In this document: piece after piece, positions 43,022-52,956 of the stretch | How the letters are laid out: every line of letters starts with the position of its first letter | How positions within the stretch are numbered: the stretch's first letter is position 1 | Source of the DNA: Petrolisthes cinctipes | Taxonomy: Eukaryota > Arthropoda > Malacostraca > Decapoda > Porcellanidae | DNA length: 64,000 nucleotides | NCBI GenBank assembly: GCA_033782935.1 | Contig: JAWQEG010000370.1 | Location: forward strand, 82,001 to 146,000 | Direction of reading: 5' to 3' | Notes under the pieces: generated by a model | What the model saw: only the letters and a program-made list of their open reading frames with translations | Database searches by the model: none | Told to the model about the DNA's origin: nothing | Translations under genes and position numbers: made by a program

Positions 43022-45122
43022 TACATGCCTAATCCGGGTTAGAGTATTTTCAAAATGCAGGCCCAAAACATGCTGAAAATCGATATTTTAAGTGACCAAA
43101 GTCAATATGTGTATGCATCTTCTATACCCGTTTATATCTCAAATTCAGGCATCAAAACACCCGAAAATTCGATATTTTGGGGTCCCAGAAGCGATCTGTA
43201 CATGACTAATCAGTGCTAGAATATTTTCAATATATAGGCCCAAAACATGCTAAAAATCGATATTTTAGGTGCCCAAAGTCGATATCTCAAATTCAGGCCC
43301 AAAACACCCGAAAATTCGATATTTTGTAAACCCAGAAGCGATCTGTAGATGCCTACTCCGTGTTAGAGTATTTTCAAAATACAGGCCCAAAACATACAGA
43401 ATATCGATATTTTAGGTGTCCAAAAGTCGATATGTGCATGCATCTTCTGTACCCGTTTATATCTCAAATTAAAGATCCAAACACCCGAAAATTCGATATT
43501 TTGGGGTCCCAGAAGCGATCTGTACATGCCTACTCAGATACAGGCCCAAAACATGCTGAAAATCGATATTTTAGGTGCCCAAAGTTAATATGTGTATGCA
43601 TCTTCTGCACTCGTTTATATCTCAAATTCAACCTCAAAACACACGAAAATTCGATATTTTGGGGTCCCAGAAGTGATCTGTACATGCCTACCCAGTGCTA
43701 AAATGTTTTCAAAATAGAGGCCCAAAACATGCTAAAAATCGATATTTTAAGTGTTCAAAGTCGATATGTGCATGCATCTTCTGCACTCGTTTATATCTCA
43801 AATTCAACCTCAAAACACCCGAAAATTCGATATTTTTGAGTCCCAGAAGCGATATGTATATGCCTACTCAGTGCTAGAATGTTTTCAAGATACAGACCCG
43901 AAACATGCTCAAATTCGATATTTTATGGGGACACCACACTCCAACACCCTATCTGCGCTCCTGTTAATTTTAGAAGCAAAAGCTTTTTGCCATCGTAATT
44001 CTCGTTTGGTTTTACATATATTGACAAATTTTCATTACAATCGAGCAACAAATAATATTTTTCCTAACACTTTTAAAATTATTTTGTAAAAAATTAACAA
44101 CAAAAAAACTATGTTTCAGAATTGCATAAGATTTATGTGGACTATCTTCTGATATATAGCAACACTTCTGATGACGAAAGAGTCCATTATCACTGCTATA
44201 AATGGGAAAATTCCTCGCCTGAAATTGTTGAAAAAAAATTTCGCCAGAAATGTTTGGGAAAAAATTCGCCAAAACAAAAATAATCCTTTTAGATCGAAAT
44301 CCAAACGACAAACTGTGCTCATATATACGTATATCACGTGTGAATCATATTCATTGACAAAACGTCAATACCTTTCGTGTTGTTTGCTTTTTTAGTGGAG
44401 AAATTTGAAAAAAAATACAAAAAAATCACTTTGAAACTAAAATCACTAGGAAATGCTTCAGTTGGTGCTCTATACTTCCATTCTCTTCGGCTTGGCCTAG
44501 ACTATAGAGCATGAAGAAGTGGCTGTATATAGGGGTAACTATTGATTTTTGGTGATTATTTTAATGCGAAAATTTTTTTAGCTTCTGCTTCTCGTTTTTT
44601 ATGACGTTAAGTAGTGTGGTGTCCCCTTAAGTGCCCAAAAGTCGATATGTGCATGCATCTTCAGTACCTGTTTATATCTCAAATTCAGGCTCAAAACACC
44701 CGAAAATTCTATATTTTTGGGTCCCAGAAGCGATTTGTAAATGCCTACTCCGTGTTAGAATGTTTTCAAGATACAGACCCAAAACATGCTCAAAATCGAT
44801 ATTTTAAGTGCCCAAAAGTCGATATATGCATGCATCTTTAGTACCTGTTCATATCTCAAATTCAGGCTCAAAACACCGGAAAATTCTATATTTTTTGGGA
44901 CCCAGAAGCGATCTGTACATACCTACTCCGTGTTAGAGTATTTTCAAATTACAGGCCCAAAACATGCTGAAAATCGATATTTTAGGTGCCCAAAGTCAAT
45001 ATGTGCATGCATTTTCTGTACCTATTTATATCTCAATTTCAGGCTAAAAACACCCGAAAATTCGATATTTTGGGGTCCCAGAAGCGATCTGTACATGCCT
45101 ACTCAGTGCTAGAATATTTTCA
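43022..45122. repeat. Segmental duplication within the array, copy 2
   Basis: Partner of the block at about 32,350-34,450. Upstream of about 43,000 the register differs by deletion of part of the earlier monomers (hybrid monomer around 42,780-42,850), which marks one exchange point. Downstream, similarity in register fades after about 45,120. Confidence 0.75.
43927..44626. mobile_element. 700-bp non-autonomous DNA transposon (MITE), copy 2
   Basis: Same length, ends and flanking bases as the copy at 33,255, with only about six differences seen by eye (for example GCTGATGACG against TTCTGATGACG, and TATAGGGTTAAC against TATAGGGGTAAC). Satellite on both sides is also shared with copy 1 at a constant offset of 10,672 bp, so this copy arose by duplication of the array segment, not by a second insertion. 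Confidence 0.85.
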
Positions 45123-46347
45123 AAATATAGGCCCAAAACATGCTAAAATCGATATTTTAGGTGCCCAAAGTCGATATCTTAAATTCTGACCCAAAACACC
45201 CGAAAATTCGATATTTTGGGGTCCCAGAAGCGATCTGTACATGCCTACTCCGGGTTAGAGTATTTTCAAAATACAGGCCCAAAACATACTGAAAATCGAT
45301 CTTTTAGGTGCCCAAAAGTCGATATGTGCATGCATCTTCTGTACCCGTTTATATCTCAAATTCATTCTCCAAACACCCGAAAATTCGATATTTTGGGGTC
45401 CCAGAAGCGATCTGTACATGCCTACTCCGGGTTAGAGTATTTTCAAAATGCAGACCCAAAACATGCTGAAAATCGATATTTTACGTGACCAAAGTCAACA
45501 ATATGTGTATGCATCTTCTGCACCCGTTTATATCCCAAATTCAATCTCAAAACAACCGAAAATTCGATATTTTTGGGTCCCAGAAGCGATCTGTACGTGC
45601 CTACTCAGTGCTAGAATGTTTTCAAAATATAGGCTCAAAACATGCTAAAAATCGATATTCTAAGTGGCCAAAGTCGATATGTGCATGCATCTTCTGTACC
45701 CGTTTATATCTCAAATTCAAGCTCAAAACACCCGAAAATTCGATATTTTGGGGTCCCTGAAGTGATCTGTACATGCCTACTTAGTGCTAGAATATTTTCA
45801 AAATATAGGCCCAAAACATACTAAAAATCGATATTTTAGGTGACCAAAGTCGAAATCTCAAATTCAGGCCCAAAACATCCGAAAATTCGATATTTTGGGG
45901 TTCCAGAAGCGATCTGTACATGCCTACTCCCTGTTAGAGTATTTTCAAAATACAGGCCCAAAACATACAGAATATCGATATTTTAGGTGCCCAAAAGTCG
46001 ATATGTGCATGCATCTTTTGTACCCGTTTATATCTCAAATTCAGGCTCCAAACACTGAAAATTCTATATTTTGGGGTCCCAGAAGCGATCTATACATGCC
46101 TACTCAGATACAGGCCCAAAACATGCTGAAAATCGATATTTTTGGTGCCCCAAGTCAATATGTGTATGCATCTTCTGCACCCGTTTATATCCCAAATTCA
46201 ACCTCAAAACACCCGAAAATTCGATATTTTTGGGTCCCAGAAGCGATCTGTACTTGCCTACTCAGTGCTAGAATGTTTTCAAAATTTAGGCTCAAATCAT
46301 GCTAAAAATCGATATTTTAAGTGTCCAAAGTCGATATGTGCATGCCT

Positions 46348-46681
46348 ACATCCGGGAGCCGTTCGAGGACTGGCTCTGTACAGTCGGCGACATAAGTCCT
46401 GTCGCCACACTTGCTTCACCGAGACAGGCAGTGTTCATGGACTCGAGAAATACGCACGTTTTCTACACCTAATAAACTCGAGTCTATGAGCATCGTGTGC
46501 CTCAGTGAAGCAAGTGAGGTGACAGGACTTTTGACTTTAAACATCCATTGATTAAGTTATTGTAATCAATTAATGTTTCTTTGCTCTGTTTTGATAATTA
46601 ATGAGTTAAGGGTTTAAATTCAAAGGGAGGAATATTTATATATCAGTCATGGTAAATTAATAGTTATTGGGTCAATTGTAA
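46348..46681. other. Junction segment between satellite and LINE, with a 30-bp inverted repeat
   Basis: Unique-looking sequence follows the abrupt end of the satellite. It contains two arms of a 30-bp inverted repeat (46,394-46,423 and 46,501-46,530; 27 of 30 bases pair) around a 77-nt spacer that holds CTAATAAACTCGAG. AATAAA also occurs at 46,685, just after the segment. I do not recognise a gene. It could be the 5' untranslated region of the LINE, or remains of another element such as an LTR. Confidence 0.5.
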
Positions 46682-47653
46682 GTAAATAAAGATTGTAAAA
46701 ATAATAGAGACTTTCTTTGTTCCACCTCCACTCTGTATACTATTCGACTCCCCTGCTGGTTTGGCAAAGACCACGAGAACCTATTCAGGCGACAGAAGGA
46801 TGGTGGTGTGAAGACATACGCCTCCTCCCTTCGCCCTAAATTGGTTGCAGCACCCTCTCAACCCTCTCAAGAGGCAGCTGCTTCTTGCTCTAGTGAGAAC
46901 GTTTCTAAGGTTACTCTACATAATAGTTTCTCTGTCTTGGAAACTTTATCAGACACTCATTCTGGTGACCCTTCAACTGATGACAATTCTCAGACTTTAG
47001 CTAAAGGTGTCCATGTGGTAGAGGTTCACGCTGCAACACGCTCTCCAAAAAGGAAACTTAAGTCACCTAAACTGCCACAGAGACGCCTTCGTGGTTCCTC
47101 TGAGGCACTTGACTCTATAGATGTTCCACCTTGTGAGGCAACCATCTCTATGGACTCATCCATAGATTCCTCTCAATTTCACCAGAAGCGTTCTCGTGGC
47201 TCTGATGAATCTCTTGATTCAACAGAAGTTCCTCCTCGCAAGCTTCCTTCGGGATCATCAGAGGGGCGTGAAGTTAATGTGGATGCCACGGATGTTGTGA
47301 CTTCAAAAGATTCACTTTCTCTTCCGCTTGAGCAGCGGAGTGATTCTACCACCTGTATTATGGATGTTGATGTATCTGCCTGTGTCAGTGATACCACTGC
47401 TGTACAGGACAGAACCAATGTAATTGTTTCAAAGAATATCCCATCTCATATACCTTCATCTTCTTCTAACATATCAGATGCTTCAGGGACTCGTCTATGG
47501 GTCCCAATTACTGCCCCAAGTACTACTCCTCGGGTTCGCTCTTCTTCTAGTGGCCCAGGATTAGACAAATCTTATTGTTTGAATAAACCCTCAGGTCGAG
47601 GTGGTAGTGGGAAGTACCTCCGTGAGGCTTCCCAAAAATCAGTACTAAAGTAA
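46682..47653 (+). CDS. LINE ORF1 (Ser-rich gag-like protein), 5' end damaged
   Basis: Open frame of 324 codons after a TAA at 46,679 with no ATG until 47,150. The likely N-terminal region reads VKTYASSLRPKL from a GTG at 46,808, which may be a mutated ATG. The protein is rich in Ser, Thr, Pro and Asp with two related stretches (RRLRGSSEALDSIDVPP and KRSRGSDESLDSTEVPP, about 40 residues apart), suggesting an internal duplication. No zinc knuckle or RRM is seen, so it looks truncated compared with typical I-clade ORF1 proteins, whose role is to bind the element RNA. Position directly before ORF2, overlapping it by about 28 nt in another frame, is the main reason for the call. Confidence 0.6.
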   Translation, partial: VNKDCKNNRDFLCSTSTLYTIRLPCWFGKDHENLFRRQKDGGVKTYASSLRPKLVAAPSQPSQEAAASCSSENVSKVTLHNSFSVLETLSDTHSGDPSTDDNSQTLAKGVHVVEVHAATRSPKRKLKSPKLPQRRLRGSSEALDSIDVPPCEATISMDSSIDSSQFHQKRSRGSDESLDSTEVPPRKLPSGSSEGREVNVDATDVVTSKDSLSLPLEQRSDSTTCIMDVDVSACVSDTTAVQDRTNVIVSKNIPSHIPSSSSNISDASGTRLWVPITAPSTTPRVRSSSSGPGLDKSYCLNKPSGRGGSGKYLREASQKSVLK

Positions 47654-50600
47654 CACCGTTCAAGGTCCTTCAGTGGAATTGCCGTGGCTTGCGTGCTTCT
47701 TGGGAGGAACTGCGCGTTCTTCTCTCTAGCTTCTCTCCTGCATGTGTTTCTCTCCAAGAGACAATGCTTGGGGACTACATTCCTGCCAGTCCTCCAGCAT
47801 ACTCTGCATTTTATTCCAATTCATTTGAAGGGTAGGGTCATCATGGTGGCTCTGCCATCCTAGTTCGCCGAGATATTCCATGCACGAGCCTGGAGCTTGA
47901 CACTCCGCTCCAGGCTGTTGCAGTTAAGGTTTTTATGGACCGCCCGTAAACTGTATGCAGTCTATACCTTCCTCCCAGTGTTACAGTTGAGAGGGGTGAT
48001 CTCAACCATCTTGTACGGGACCTTCCATCTCCCTTTATTTTATTGGGTGATTTTAATGGTCGTCATCCTCTGTGGGGTGACAGTTCGGTCAACCCCTGGG
48101 GTGTTTTATTGGCTTCTTTTATTGAGGATGAGGGATTAGGGGTTTTAAATACGGGAGATGTGACACATTTTAATAGCCCTACTGGGACTTTTACCGCCAT
48201 TGACATTTCCCTTTGCTCACCCAGTGCTCTGTTGGATTTTACTTGGAGAGTGTTGCCTGACTTATATGGCAGTGACCATTTCCCTATACTTTTAGAAGGT
48301 AACAGGTACGAACCACAGTCTCGTCTTCCTAGGTGGAAATTAGAGAAGGCTGACTGGCAGTTTTTTAGAGAGCTAACTTCTTTGGTCTCTTCTGTAGCCG
48401 ATTTCGGTAGCTCTGACGAGGCTGTAACATATTTCACTGATATGCTCCACTCTGCTGCTCTCAACACTATCCCTAGAACTTCTGGCTACTTTCCCAAACG
48501 TCCTGTCCCTTGGTGGTCACCAGTCTGCACCACTGCTGTGCGGGAGAAGCGCGCTGCTTTCTCTCGCCTTCGTCGCAATCGTGGGGACCCAACTCTTTTA
48601 GAGGACTTCCGACGGGCAATTAATACTAAAACTCCACTCACCCAAGTGTTCAGGAGAGTCTGTAAGATGGCGGGAAAGTTTTCTCCTAGTTCTCCACCTG
48701 TACTTAAGGTCAATGGAATTAAGATCATGGATGGTTTGACAGTGGCCAATACCATGGCGGAGGCTTTTGCAAAAGTCTCCAGCCGTGACTCTCGACCTCT
48801 GGCTGTCAGGCATGAGTTAAGAGCCAAGGAGCGTACAGTCCTGGATTTCACAGGGAACGAGAATGAAAGTTATAACCATATATTCACCCTGAGAGACCTG
48901 CATTCTGCTCTCTCTCTCTCTGCGGCGACACTTCTCCTGGGCCAGACAACATCCCATATGCAATGTTACGACACTTGGGTGAGGAAGCGATCTCATTTCT
49001 TTTAGCTGTATATAACAGAATCTGGCTGGAGGGTGCCTTCCCTTCTGGGTGGAGGGTTGCTACCATCCTTCCTTTTCTCAAGCCGGGCAAGGACTCTGGT
49101 GTTGCCCTCAATTATCGACCAATTGCCTTGACCTCCTGTCTCTGTAAACTATTTGAAAAGATGGTGAATGTCAGACTGGTATACTTCTTGGAACGGGGTG
49201 ATTTTCTGTCTTCGTCCCAGTCTGGCTTTCGTAAATACCGTTCCACTACAGATGCTCTGGTCAGGTTGGAAGCTGCTGCATGTGAGGCTTCTGCACGACA
49301 TCAACACCTTGTCTGTGTATTCTTTGATTTAGAGAAAGCCTATGACACTACATGGCAATATGGCATCCTGCAGCAACTCCATTTATATGGCCTGCGGGGG
49401 CGCCTTCCACGCTTTCTTAAGGAGTTTCTCAGTGGTCGCAGTTTTTCTGTGAGGGTTGGTACAACCCACTCAGCATCTGTTGCACAGGAGGAGGGCGTCC
49501 CCCAGGGAAGCATCCTCAGTGTCACATTGTTTGCAGTAGCAATTAATGCCATTGCCTCATCCCTTCCAGACGGTATAGCTAACTCGATGTACGTTGACGA
49601 CCTAGCAGTCTGGTTTGCTGCTTCCCGTATGTCAGTGGCGGAGCGGCGCATGCAGCTTGCCCTTGACAGGGTGTCACGTTGGACTGATTCTCATTGGTTT
49701 CGATTTTCTCCTTCCAAGACAGTTGCTATGCACTTCTGCCGCATCCGAGGCATCCACCCGGATCCGGACTTATTCATGTATGGTCATCGGATACGATGTG
49801 TCGAGGAGACTCGCTTTTTGGGTCTCCTTTTTGACAAACCTTTGACTTGGGTTCCCCACTTACGTACACTTAAGGTCTCTTGCCTCAAGGCTCTTAACCT
49901 GTTGAGGGTCCTGAGCCATACATCCTGGGGGGCTGATCGGGCCACCCTCCTCCGCCTATACCATGTTGTTATTAGGTCAAAACTCGACTATGGGTGTGAG
50001 GTGTACTCTTCTGCCACCGATGCCCGTCTCAGAGTTTTAGACCCTGTTCATCATGCTGGAGTACGTCTGGCGACCGGAGCCTTCAGGTCGTCCCAAATCC
50101 CCAGTCTCCTGGTGGACGCTAATGAGCCACCTCTCGATCTCCGTCGCCAGTCCTTGATGGTTCGTTGTTGGCATCGATTACATCGACTTCCTGACTCCCT
50201 ACCTTGCTTAGCGGTGTCATCTGATATCATGTCTCAGTACTACCTTTTACATTCTCATGCACCATGGCCCTTTGGCTTCCGGGTCAGAAAAGCTATGGAG
50301 GAGATGGGCATAGATGACTTTCAGATTTGTCCTGTGAGGGTCCCCAGGGTGGCTCCATGGCTTCTTCCAGAAGTTTTCCCCTGCACCTGCTTTACAGATA
50401 AGAAGGAATTTCTTCCTCCTCCAGTGGCTCGTTCCCTCTTTTTAGAACATGCCTTCACTCACAGGGAATCCCTCCCTGTGTACACTGATGGGTCAAAGTC
50501 TGATGATGGAGTTGGCTTTGGAGTTGTCTTTCCTGACTTTTGCCGTGGAGGCAGGCTCCTTTCTGTCATGTCCATTTTTACTGCGGAGCTCTCGGCCATT

Positions 50601-51308
50601 TTATATGCCCTCCAAGTGATTTTTACTCTCCCTCAGCCTTCGTTTACTATTTTTAGCGATTCCTGTAGTGCCTTGCAGGCCTTGTGCAATTTTAACTCTA
50701 CCCATCTCCTGGTGTTGGCCATTCTTGAGTGGCTTGTCCTCCTGGGTCGTCGTGGCCGCAAAGTCACTTTTTGTTGGGTCCCGGCCCATGTGGGTGTTGA
50801 TGGGAATGAGCGGGCCGACGCCCTGGCTAAGGCTGTGGTCTCCAATTCCCGGCCTCCTGCCAGGTGTCATCCTGTTCCTGCAGTGGACCTTCGACCCTAC
50901 ATAGATGCTACCGTTCGTTCCTGCTGGCAGGACAGATGGGACGCCATCGGGGCTAACAAGCTCTGTGACATCCGCCAGCGCCTTGGATTGTGGAGCTACA
51001 GTGGCCTGTCCCGCCGGTGGGAGACGGCTCTTGTCCGCCTCCGCATTGGCCACACATTATTGACTCATGGCTTTTTAATGGAGAGGGCTCACCCTCACTA
51101 CTGTGATGATTGTCTGGTCCCTTTGACAGTACGGCATCTTATTGTCGAGTGTCCCAGCCTTGGGGACCTTCGTCGTAGGCACCTCTCCGAGTACAGGAAG
51201 GGTGACGGTTCTTACAGTCTCTTCCAGGTGCTCGGGGAGGAGGCTTGTTGTGTGGGAGGGAACACCCTCTCCTATGTGGAGGAGGCTGGCCTTCTCCACA
51301 AATTGTGA
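47626..51308 (+). pseudogene. LINE ORF2: APE endonuclease - reverse transcriptase - RNase H - CCHC
   Basis: Endonuclease motifs: VLQWNCRGL (near 47,660), SLQET (47,748), LGDFNGRHPLWGD (48,043) and GSDHFPI (48,270), in one frame with a TAG at 47,833 and a TAA at 47,947. At the (CT)7 run 48,908-48,921 the frame moves, continuing as CGDTSPGPDNIPYAMLRHL and then open from 48,963 to the stop at 51,306. Reverse transcriptase motifs follow: NYRPIALTS, SQSGFRKYRST, FDLEKAYDTTW, GVPQGSI and YVDD (residues 210-213 counted from 48,963). RNase H follows at about residues 505-625, with YTDGSKSD, TAELSAILYAL, FSDSCSAL and WVPAHVGVDGNERADA, so all catalytic acidic residues are kept. A CX2CX7HX4C motif starts at residue 714. 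These enzymes nick target DNA and copy the element RNA. Damage at three points makes it inactive as read here, unless the slip is an assembly error. Confidence 0.9.
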
Positions 51309-51605
51309 ATTTTATTGTATTTATGGCTATTAATTTTTAGGTAGTTAAAGTTTAATGTTTCTTTCGTTAATATTTCAATTCTTGTATATATCTAACTTAA
51401 ATAGGTTATTTCATTAATATATGATCTTTTGGAAGACGTGGGTTTTATTCATGCTGCTTCTCCCTTTTGAGGTAGTGAAAATTATTTATTTTTTGTACAT
51501 ATTTTATTAATGATGTAGATGACCTTTATATGTTGGGCGGTATATGACCATTGTTGTTGCGCTGCCAGATGCCTAATGGCATCAATAAATCAATCAATCA
51601 ATCAA
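51309..51605 (+). repeat. LINE 3' UTR and (AATC)n tail
   Basis: AT-rich untranslated region ending GGGCGGTATATGACC, ATTGTTGTTGCGCTGCC and AATGGCATCAATAAATC, then about four AATC units. The TATATGACC...GTTGCG...CCTAAT...ATCAATC block is shared with the fragments at 56,230 and 56,787, so these three form one family of 3' ends. Confidence 0.75.
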
Positions 51606-52330
51606 TCCTCTACACCGACATCAACAATGCCATGGTCTAGGACGTTCTGTGCATTTTATCAACGCAGAACCCATACTCTAAGAGTCTAAGAGATTGTTGG
51701 AGAAAACCACCGAGGGAACATTGCTTTGATTGCTTGCATTGTGGTTGTCGTCGAGGTAATACCACTTGTCCGGGAAAGCCCATTTGTCCTCCTGCTCATC
51801 AATCAAATCAAAGCCCATCTGTCTTCCTGCTCATCAATCAAATCAAAGCCCATCTGTCCTCCTGCTCATCAATCAAATCAAAACCTTAAAAGCCCGAGTA
51901 ATACTAGACAATCAAATTCACCAGTTGGGATGATCGAAGGAGTTGTCACCAATCCTCCTCAATGACTAGACCCGACGAGCCTCACTCCAGTCATACATAT
52001 AATTGTAAATGAAGGAATTTGTACTGCAATGCTAGACACCGGAAGTAACGTAACGTTAATAAGGAAAAGCACTACGAGTAGATTGGGTCTCACTATGGAT
52101 AAGTCTAAATGTTTAATACAACTAGCAGGAATCACTGGACAACCTTTGAGAGTTCTGGGAATGGTGCATATATGTGGTGTTTTTGTTGTCCAAGCGTCGG
52201 CATGGGGTGCCAAGCGGGCTTGGAGCAAGCACTATCTGACGACAAAAACAGACCAGATACGTGGAGCCGAACAACTGGCTTGCCGAAGGTGCTGAACCAA
52301 AATAATAGCCGAAAAATTATCATTTGACGG
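51606..52330 (+). pseudogene. LTR-retrotransposon gag-protease remnant
   Basis: From 51,987 the frame reads PVIHIIVNEGICTAMLDTGS and then NVTLIRKSTTSRLGL, with the DTGS active site of a retropepsin (aspartic protease that processes Gag-Pol) at about 52,032, followed by a flap-like AGITGQPLRVLGMV. The frame stays open to 52,295 but the normal C-terminal helix motif is missing and similarity seems lost after VFVVQ. Upstream at about 51,692-51,770, in another frame, is a Cys-rich stretch (CFDCLHCGCRRGNTTCP) that resembles a degenerate Gag zinc knuckle. Between them are three 35-bp direct repeats and a TGA at 51,963 in the protease frame. No reverse transcriptase or LTR is visible nearby. The fragment starts right at the LINE tail, so the LINE may have inserted into this element. 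Confidence 0.65.
51776..51880. repeat. 35-bp minisatellite, three units
   Basis: Three head-to-tail units starting AAGCCCAT(T/C)TGTC, each ending in CATCAATCAAATCA, at 51,776, 51,811 and 51,846, differing at two positions. They sit between the zinc-knuckle-like stretch and the protease of the gag-pro remnant. Confidence 0.9.
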
Positions 52331-52956
52331 AATCGTCATATCATAGGAAAGCAATAAAAGGGTTAGTATTAGGAATACACTTTGGCAAGATTTAAAATAA
52401 CCACAGAGAAGGCCAACTGATCTCCAAATAAAATCATTACAATTATTATATAGGTACCCAACCTCATATCTCGAGTTTAGGTGGAGGGAAAAACAACAAC
52501 AAAAATTGGACACTCTTTATTATTACTGAAAACTTGTTGGATATTATACCAACCCTCACATGTTGAAATTTCACCGAAATTGCATGGTTAGGTATATGTT
52601 AGGTAAAGAATCAATTAACTGAGTAACCACATTTTTCTTTAATAATAAATATTATTTACATTTAATAATTATGACCTCTGCAGCAGTGTAAACACTGGTA
52701 GAAAATTGTAAGTAGGCTACTGGTAAAAAATTGCAAGTTTGATTACATATAAATAATCCTTTAAATTTTGTCTTCCATAATAATATGTACAAAAATTATC
52801 CAAGCAGCCTATACCTCCTTAAATAATACTACAACATCTTATTACATCATAATTTTTGTTTATTTGGCACTGATTGCAAGTTGCATGCACTAATTAAGCC
52901 AATTCTAATTATCTGTCGGCCATATTAATATGCGTCTTCTATTTAAGCCACTCGAT
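52331..52956. other. Non-coding spacer upstream of the HARBI1-like gene
   Basis: AT-rich sequence without a convincing open frame, repeat family or RNA gene. It contains no feature I can name. Confidence 0.5.

Larger units (their letters stand above)
1..46347. repeat. 176-bp tandem satellite array with higher-order structure
   Basis: The sequence repeats every ~176 bp from the first base to about 46,347, AT-rich, with the same landmarks in each unit: AAAATCGATATTTTAGGTGC, GTGCATGCATCTTCTGTACC, AAAATTCGATATTTTTGGGT, GCGATCTGTACATGCC, then GTATTTTCAAAATAC and CAGGCCCAAAACATGC. About 255-260 monomers are present, interrupted only by the two 700-bp elements at 33,255 and 43,927. Monomers differ by roughly 5-20 percent by eye and are arranged in several higher-order repeats. 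Open frames of 60-208 codons occur throughout, but 176 is not a multiple of 3, the frames are shared by every monomer regardless of phase, and there is no sign of protein selection, so I do not call genes. The nucleosome-scale unit and HOR organisation resemble centromeric or pericentromeric satellites; that role is inference. Confidence 0.97.
29381..46347. repeat. Satellite block F: array built with internally deleted monomers
   Basis: From about 29,390 onward four recurrent short forms appear: loss of 29 bp in the first half (GTCGATATCTCAAATTCAGG), loss of 18 bp in the second half (CTACTCAGATACAGG), loss of 17 bp (GATCTGTCAGAGTATTTTC) and loss of 3 bp (GTGGATGCTTCTG). These combine with full monomers into repeated blocks; the same series recurs at 30,944, 35,574, 38,416, 40,517 and 41,785, and another at 31,538, 32,688, 36,168, 39,010, 41,111, 42,379 and 43,360. 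The last monomer stops abruptly in CGATATGTGCATGC at about 46,345. Confidence 0.8.
46682..51605 (+). mobile_element. I/Nimb-like non-LTR retrotransposon (LINE), nearly full length
   Basis: Contains ORF1 (46,682-47,653), ORF2 (47,626-51,308) in the next frame, a 3' untranslated region with ATTGTTGTTGCGCTGCC and a tail of AATC repeats ending at about 51,605. APE endonuclease, reverse transcriptase, RNase H and a terminal CCHC motif in that order place it in the I superclade; the wording of the C-terminal motif is most like Nimb/I elements of arthropods as I remember them. The element is decayed only lightly (two nonsense codons, one slip). The exact 5' end and target duplication are not clear; no obvious duplication of the bases after the tail is seen near 46,348. 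Confidence 0.85.

Noticed and set aside
1..46347. CRISPR-like array
   Set aside because: The unit is a continuous 176-bp tandem repeat without unique spacers, in a eukaryotic setting.
254..46489. Hundreds of 60-208-codon open frames with Cys-rich peptides across the array
   Set aside because: They repeat with the 176-bp satellite in every phase, shift frame at each monomer and have no independent coding signal.
50601..51053. 150-codon minus-strand frame opposite LINE RNase H
   Set aside because: Shadow of the RNase H coding strand; no motif of its own.
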